The notes under the pieces are model-generated. The model was not told the DNA's origin. It did no database searches and saw only the letters and a list, made by a program, of their open reading frames with translations. The position numbers and the translations under genes were made by a program. From NCBI GenBank assembly GCA_047967505.1, contig CM106541.1: DNA of 64,000 bases; one strand, given 5' to 3'. How positions within the stretch are numbered: the first letter of the stretch is position 1; every line of letters starts with the position of its first letter. The DNA comes from Dipteris shenzhenensis. Taxonomy: Eukaryota > Polypodiophyta > Polypodiopsida > Gleicheniales. Shown here in pieces: positions 58,530 through 64,000 of this stretch.

Positions 58530-60235
58530 TTGTGCCACACACTTTCATTCCACACTCTCAAAGCATGTGTAAAAATAAGATCTCTCACAAACACACACAA
58601 ATGTCATATCTACATGCCAACTAATCTAATGATCAATGGTACACCATATGAACATGTATGCAAGTTTAGAAACAATGCCGCCACTAAAGAGGATGTAAAG
58701 AAACAACCCACCGCCTTAGCCACGAGACCCCCTCCAGAGTTTAGCCATCTACTTCGTCTCAACCACAGCAACCATAGGCATTTGTGGTTCACAACGATAG
58801 CTCTGAGGAGGATTCTATGCATGACATGGAAACCCAAGAAGAACAAATGCCACCCCAGTCACCACCAGCCTACACAGACATTGACAGGGTCCAATCCTTG
58901 GAACTTGTGTGGCCACCTACATCATTTTATGCTCTTTTCAATGCAACAACATCTTTCTTAGAGAAAATGGGACTAGGTAGTCTATATGAGAGCCTAAAAT
59001 CCTTGGAGGACAGTCCTACAATGACCACATACCTCATGCCTCTCACCACTTTCAACTAACCCAACAGTCACAAACTTACGAGCCCCTCACACCTAGCTTC
59101 TTGCCTTCCCTTGCTAATCCTACCCTTGAGGATTACCAAGCTGCTCAAACCATTTTTCTAGTTCTTTCCCCCCTCCCCTCTAATCACCCTTCCATAACTA
59201 ACACTCTTCCATATTTCTCCCCCATGTCCCTAGATTCTTTCCCTGCCTTGTCATCACCTGTGACACTACTTGTGCTGCCATCAGTAGAAAATAACTTAGT
59301 ATTTGATTTTGAATATCAGGATCTGGATAATGCAATTCGCACTCCCATGCCAAATTCCAATGATGGGTATGATTTTGATGTGATACCACTTCCCAATAAC
59401 CCCATCAAGGATTTTTGGAGAAAATATCCTGATATGAAAACTCGAGGTGGATGGTCCTTGGACAACTTCCCTACCAACCTTCGTCAGCATCAAGTTAGTG
59501 AAGATTGGGTAAGCAAGTTGGATCCCCAACCTGATTCGCGCTGTCCCAAGCTCTTTGTTGTAATCTTCTTGAAAGAGTACTTGCATGCACTTCCATGTTT
59601 CAGAACCCATCCCAAGTTCTATGCAGTTCCACGATGTCATAGATTGGAAGCCAATATACACAGTTTGGGTGAAGATCCCACCATTAATTGGCCAATGATT
59701 GAGCCATACTCTGGTGTAGAATGGAATATCCAAGGCACACTGATCTGAGCACTTCAACAACATGAGCAAATAATGTGCAGTAACATTGACTGCTTCCTTC
59801 GCCAAAGTGCTATCTTTTGCAAAACATTGGAATACATTTGCCTTCACTCAGTTTCAATCCCAATGAACGGATTGATGCTCAAATTACAAGCCAACTCTAT
59901 AAAGAGTCATCTTCTTAGAAGCATGCCACATATCTCTATTTGAATGAATGGTGGATATAGGCTACCTGGAAATAGAGGAAAATTTGTATGGTGCCAAGGC
60001 TTTATAGTAGAATCAACTGGCATGACACAAGTTCCACAACCATTGGATTACACGCATGGCATCCTTGCTCCGTGATCACAATAAGCCATAACTCGAGGAT
60101 GGGTAATAAAATGGATCCGAGAGTATGTTGTCTCTGTGCCAACATGGACTTAGGTAGCATAGAATGTGTGGGTAGAGTAGCGGCAAAGCTTCGCTTGTAC
60201 TTGCATAAGGCTAGGAATAATATCTCTTAGCAATC
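58530..60235 (+). other. Region with hypothetical ORFs of unknown origin
   Basis: The longest frame is 59101-59748 (215 codons, MPSLANPTLEDYQAAQ...). It has a Pro/Ser-rich first half and a more globular second half with KDFWRKYP, EDWVSKLDPQ and CFRTHPKFYAVPRC. A related upstream frame is 58784-59059 (acidic start), and plausible coding continues weakly to 60230 in other frames. No known domain is recognised. The stops and frame changes suggest a decayed gene, perhaps of a transposon. Confidence 0.3.
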
Positions 60236-60400
60236 CTCAACATGCAAGTTCTACTTGCAATTCCTACATGCATGTTCTACATGCAAGTTCTACATGCGAG
60301 TGCAACATGCAACTTGCAACTCCTACATGTAACTTCTATATGCAAGCTCTACATGTAGAGAGAGAATGTCTTACAATTCCTACATGCAAAGAGAGAAGCT
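60236..60400. repeat. Degenerate CTACATGCAAGTT repeats
   Basis: About ten loosely spaced copies of CTACATGCAA/CAACATGCAACTT, immediately 3' of the hypothetical ORF region. Confidence 0.7.
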
Positions 60401-60827
60401 CTCCAGCTTGTATAAATATCCCATAATGGAATGAAGCCCAGACTCTTTGGGGCATTGTGTTGAGTTCTACTTTGGTATTCCAAGCAATTGTCTCCAAGTG
60501 TCCATGCTTCCTTGCACTCCACATCCAAAAGCATGTAACAGCAAGTTATAAAAAATGACAACAAATCATGCAAATCACAACTCAACTCCATTTTGGGAAA
60601 AATCACCAAAAAATGTACCTTTATTCATAATTTTGGGACAAAAAATATACTTCCATGTGAAACCTTTTTTTTTTACCACTACTTTTATTAGAAAAGAATG
60701 CATGAAATAGTACTTTTGTTTGCCTCTAAAACCCAAAAATGCTAGAATTTTGAATTACAACAAGAGTTGTATTATTCAAATTGGAAAACATGACAAATTA
60801 CAAAGAATAAGAATCTCTTCCATTGAA

Positions 60828-63115
60828 CTAGGAGAGTCCTTCCACCTTTTGCTTTAAAATATCAATGGTTTTTTGGCGCAAATGTCCAGAACTTTTTAAC
60901 TCAAATCCATACACAAGAATTTCTACATCCTGCAAATTAAGAATGTCTACATGGCGATGGGTTTCACTTTTCTTTCCTTTTTTTCTTTGTTTAATCATCT
61001 CTAGATCATACTTTCCCTTTAGTGCATCAATTGAATGAGTTCTATACCAATGTACTTCCACAGCAGTAATAACAACATTGCCCTCATAGATAAGCTTTGT
61101 GACTTTGGCCAACCAAAATGGATGATTGTTTTCATCATCAGTAGCAAGAACTACTATCATTGTGCCCTCATTTAGCTCATTTCCTTCTCTTGTAGATGAT
61201 GTTTGGTTGATTTTCTAGGGCCAACATACATTTCCCTTGTTTCTTCATGGACCATTGCTAATAACTCTTCTCCAATTGGCATGTCATTACTATTTCACTA
61301 CAATCCATGGTGCTTGTGTTAAAAACTTCAATTTCATGCCACACAAATGGTACATTGAGCTGAATTGCATCATTTTTGAACTCCTCAATGAGTCTCCCTT
61401 GCTGTACAAAAAATTAGTGCCACCATTGTAGTGTACTTGCTGGAAAATATGCATGTGCACCCCACACTGCCTCCTTAATTTCATTCAAGTGCTGAAGAAA
61501 ATCCATTGAACAATTATCTTGTTGGGACCTTGTTGTCTCACTTGTGGAAGAGAGTAACATGTGCTTAGCTCAAACTATTGCACATGCTGGAATGGACAGT
61601 AAGAACTTGAGTCCCTTTTGTGGAAGCCAAGTTTCGGAGTTGGAATACTTTTTGCACCACATGAGAGTATTTTCATCTTGTTTCTCTATTTTAAATTGAC
61701 GTTGAAATCTATGATCATTGAGATGCACAAATAATGCATCATAGACACCTTGTTCAGTTGCATATGATCTAAAATCATATGTCTCCTCAATTACTTCAAT
61801 GGTAGGCATTGGAACATATGCATCTTGTAGCACACTGCAAATTTGCAAAAGATCAAAGGCAGTTTTCATTGCAAGTTTGACGAAGAACCTACTGAACGTT
61901 CGATCAATATGATCATGTGTTGTCCCACCAACAAGAACCCAATTTTATTTTTCTTGAAAATCCCTCTATGCACTAGCATGTTCAAGTATGCAAGTAGAAC
62001 TTGATTTTTGTTCTCTCTACTTGTATTGTCAAGCTATAAGTAAAGAATAGTAGGTGGTAATTAACCAGGCCATCCACCAATGATCTTTTGAAGTATTGTA
62101 ACTGTCAAGTTTGGATCATTATGAATGTTAGGAAAATTGATGAACACTCTTGATGACAAGACACCATTGAACACCAACACTCCAACAACATGCAATTGGA
62201 TGAAGTTTTCCTCCTTCACATTTTTTGGAGTGCGTATGAATCAAGGTAGCATGGGTTTTTTTTAATCCATACCATCAATGACCAAGCCCAAGTACTTTTC
62301 TTTAGTCTCCAAACATTTTTTCTTATGCTTTGCCAACTTTTTCCTTTCTGTGCTTTGTTGTTCTCTATGAATCTGTAAAGCTTTTTGAATTTTCTCTGCA
62401 ATGTATGAGAAAAATGCACAAAACATGAGAACAATTTTTTAATTTCAATTATGTACCCTTTTTAAAAAATTAAAGACTCTTAATAGAAACTAATGTACTC
62501 ACCCTTGTCTTCTGTGTTCTTTGTGTTGTCTCTTTTTGCTTTCAGCTCTACACAAATTTGACAAACACCCATCCTGTTCTTCTTAGGAGTTTTCACATGA
62601 GAGAAATATTGCCTCTAGACGGGCTCTAGACTCTCAAGAATGAGGGAAGGGAGAGAACCTCTTGCATACTCTCCTTGAATGCATCAACATAAATATTGTA
62701 GACTTATTTCTTTGTGAAACTATCTGGCAAATAAGTAAATGTAGAATTTGGGAGGACTTCTCCATTGAGCAAGACAAAACTTTGAAGCCATTCCCTCAAC
62801 AATGAAAGTTGTGGTGTTTCTTGAGAGCCATAAGTTGGATGAAACTCCTCAAGTCCTTTGCTTGAAATTATTTTCCCCATTCTTAAGTTTCCAATGGAAA
62901 ACACTATCATGAAGCTTGCTCTGCAAACCATCGTATCACTAATAAAGTACTTGGTTGCCAAGGAGAAGGAGGCTCTCACTGAAGTTCTCAAAAGCAAATT
63001 TTATTCCCATCTTTTCAACCCAAAGAAATGATGCCTTTCTTGCTTGATTTTTAAAAATCCTAGTGACCTCAAGCAATTCTTTCTACAACAAAATGCTCTA
63101 CTTGCATCACGTATG
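60828..63115 (-). pseudogene. DUF7869-type DDE-like gene, decayed
   Basis: Minus strand. Pieces in order: a CCRKNC start region (about 63085), a helical N-terminal part with EWLQSF and GEVLPNSTFTYLPDSF (62997-62704), a CQICVELKAKRD segment (about 62550), LVIDGMD (about 62285), HVVGVLVFNG, NDPNLTVTIL, LDNTSRENKNQ (about 62025), GIFKKNKIGFLLVG, and a THDHID segment reached only after a one-base shift (about 61910). A C-terminal FWLAKV...VHWYRT domain follows (61160-60828). The pattern VIDGMD / LDN..RENKN / HTHD.ID is that of the plant DUF7869 family, which looks like a DDE-type nuclease fold. Stops replace residues at several sites, so the gene is dead. Confidence 0.6.
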
Positions 63116-63127
63116 AAAATTCTTGAG

Positions 63128-63212
63128 TGGCAACTTCCATGCCTATTTTGTAGCTTCCTATGGCCTATAACTAAGGCCATAGGAAGCTACAAATTAGGCA
63201 TGGAAGTTGCCA
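63128..63212. repeat. Near-perfect 38-bp-arm hairpin
   Basis: The arms 63128-63165 and 63175-63212 are complementary with one mismatch. Each starts TGGCAACTTCCATGCC read inward from its end, and the loop is 9 bases. It lies directly beyond the 5' end of the DUF7869-like gene. Confidence 0.93.
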
Positions 63213-63227
63213 CATACTTGTTGTCCT

Positions 63228-63420
63228 AACCTTGCAACTCCTCCTCCCCTCTCCTCCAACCTTGCAACTCCTCCTCCCCTCTCCTCCAACCTTGCAACCC
63301 ATCCTCTCCCTCTCCTCCTCCCTCCTCTCCCTCTCCTCCTCCCTCCTCCTCCTCCTCCTCCTCCTCCCTCCTTCTCCTCCCTCCTCCTCCCTTCTCCTCC
63401 CTCTCCTTGCCCCCCATGCT
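63228..63420. repeat. CT-rich minisatellite and CTC microsatellite
   Basis: Three copies of a 27-bp unit (CAACCTTGCAACTCCTCCTC...) run into (CTC)n/(CCCTCTCCTC)n. The flanking 63421-63665 is a degenerate CCTCTAACCCTT-type sequence. Confidence 0.85.
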
Positions 63421-64000
63421 CTCACACCTTCTACCTCTCCCACTCCTATGCCCCCCCTAAACCCTGAGTTTCTCAACCCTTGACCTCCATGACCTATGAG
63501 GGAGACGAGTTCTCCACCATGTAATCACTTTCAACCTTGGATCCTCCTTCGAACCCTTGAACCTCTTCTAAACTTGGGAACCTCTCTTTGAACCTTGGAG
63601 CCTCATTCTAAACCCTTAACCTCCCTCTAACCCTTAAACTCCTCCTAAACCCTTCAACCCCTAATGAAGGCAAAAGCCTTCATTACCCCAACCATGATGA
63701 TGCACGTTCCTTTCACACATACATGCACTATGTTTGCTTACCACACTTAAGCCTACATCTCTCACTAGAATACGACATGAGGTCCTAAGCTACACTTATA
63801 CTACAAACAACAACACCGATATATCTATAGGTGACAAAAAGCTGGGAACCCTGCATACTAAGAATACCCTACTCTTCCTGCGAAAGCCGTGGGAAAGAAC
63901 CAATAGGAGAACCACCCACTCATAAAGTCATTGTCTAATTTTAAAGGATGTCTTCCATGTCTCAACATTCTTTATCTTTACTTGATATCACCCACTCTTG
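63421..64000. other. Unassigned right end
   Basis: A degenerate A/C-rich repeat to about 63665, then unassigned sequence. No gene seen. Confidence 0.5.

Noticed and set aside
63171-63483. Arg/Glu-rich and Pro-rich frames near the right end
   Set aside because: They come from the CTC microsatellite and the 27-bp minisatellite.
63600-63665. Telomere-like stretch (TAAACCCTTAACC, CTAAACCCTT)
   Set aside because: Only degenerate, irregular copies within a broader C/A-rich repeat; no run of exact 7-bp plant telomere units.

Overview
This looks like transposon-dense nuclear DNA of a land plant with a large genome. Genes are split by GT-AG introns, a plant BAHD acyltransferase is present, and there are plant CACTA (En/Spm), Ty1/copia and DUF7869-type elements. 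Nothing fixes the species. The DUF7869-like gene and the 'SDG...SHGKG' family would fit a fern, lycophyte or bryophyte at least as well as a flowering plant (inference). Only one ordinary host gene is convincing: a two-exon BAHD acyltransferase at 3029-4595, minus strand.

Two CACTA-like families dominate the first 28 kb and return at 45-48 kb. Family 1 carries the 16-bp palindrome GTCGCTATATAGCGAC at its ends and centre, and its termini start CACTAC. Family 2 carries a GCGTCTATAGACGC-type palindrome, and its termini start CACAACAA. In both, the TNP2 transposase gene and the TNPA-like (Transposase_24) gene are transcribed divergently from a central palindrome-rich promoter. Layout: 1-363, end of a family 1 copy (A1) nested in the TNP2 tail of a second copy (A2, 364-1892), which also holds an 8-bp-TSD MITE. 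1893-7798, the BAHD gene and unassigned DNA. 7799-15173, family 1 copy B1 with TNP2 deleted, an intact TNPA-like gene and about 3.9 kb of self-complementary GCATAAGC minisatellite in its intron. 15174-27888, a second family 1 copy (B2) carrying family 2 pieces: C2 (TNP2 half, 19041-24106) and D (TNPA half, 25020-27556).

The piece at about 45320-47855 (R) is the strongest find. It is circularly permuted. Read on the minus strand it joins the missing TNPA half of C2, the missing 5' piece of B2 and the missing C2 terminus, in the order expected if a 2.5-kb circle had been cut out of B2/C2 and reinserted about 21 kb away, opened inside a subterminal repeat. The reciprocal junction lies at 19040/19041. 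The C2 insertion site can be rebuilt with a 3-bp target duplication (GTA) from 24107-24109 and 45531-45533.

The rest is older, decayed material: a minus-strand copia element (28232-33033); two copies plus one fragment of an unnamed transposase-like family whose intron is packed with AACCA...TGGTT palindromes (34085-37430, 53140-57605, 37735-38055); a second MITE copy (55705-55949); a ruined coiled-coil/zinc-finger gene (50381-52130); several tandem repeats; two strong hairpins; and a decayed DUF7869/DDE-like gene (60828-63115). Most protein-coding elements are broken. The B1 TNPA-like gene and the BAHD gene are the only clearly intact reading frames.
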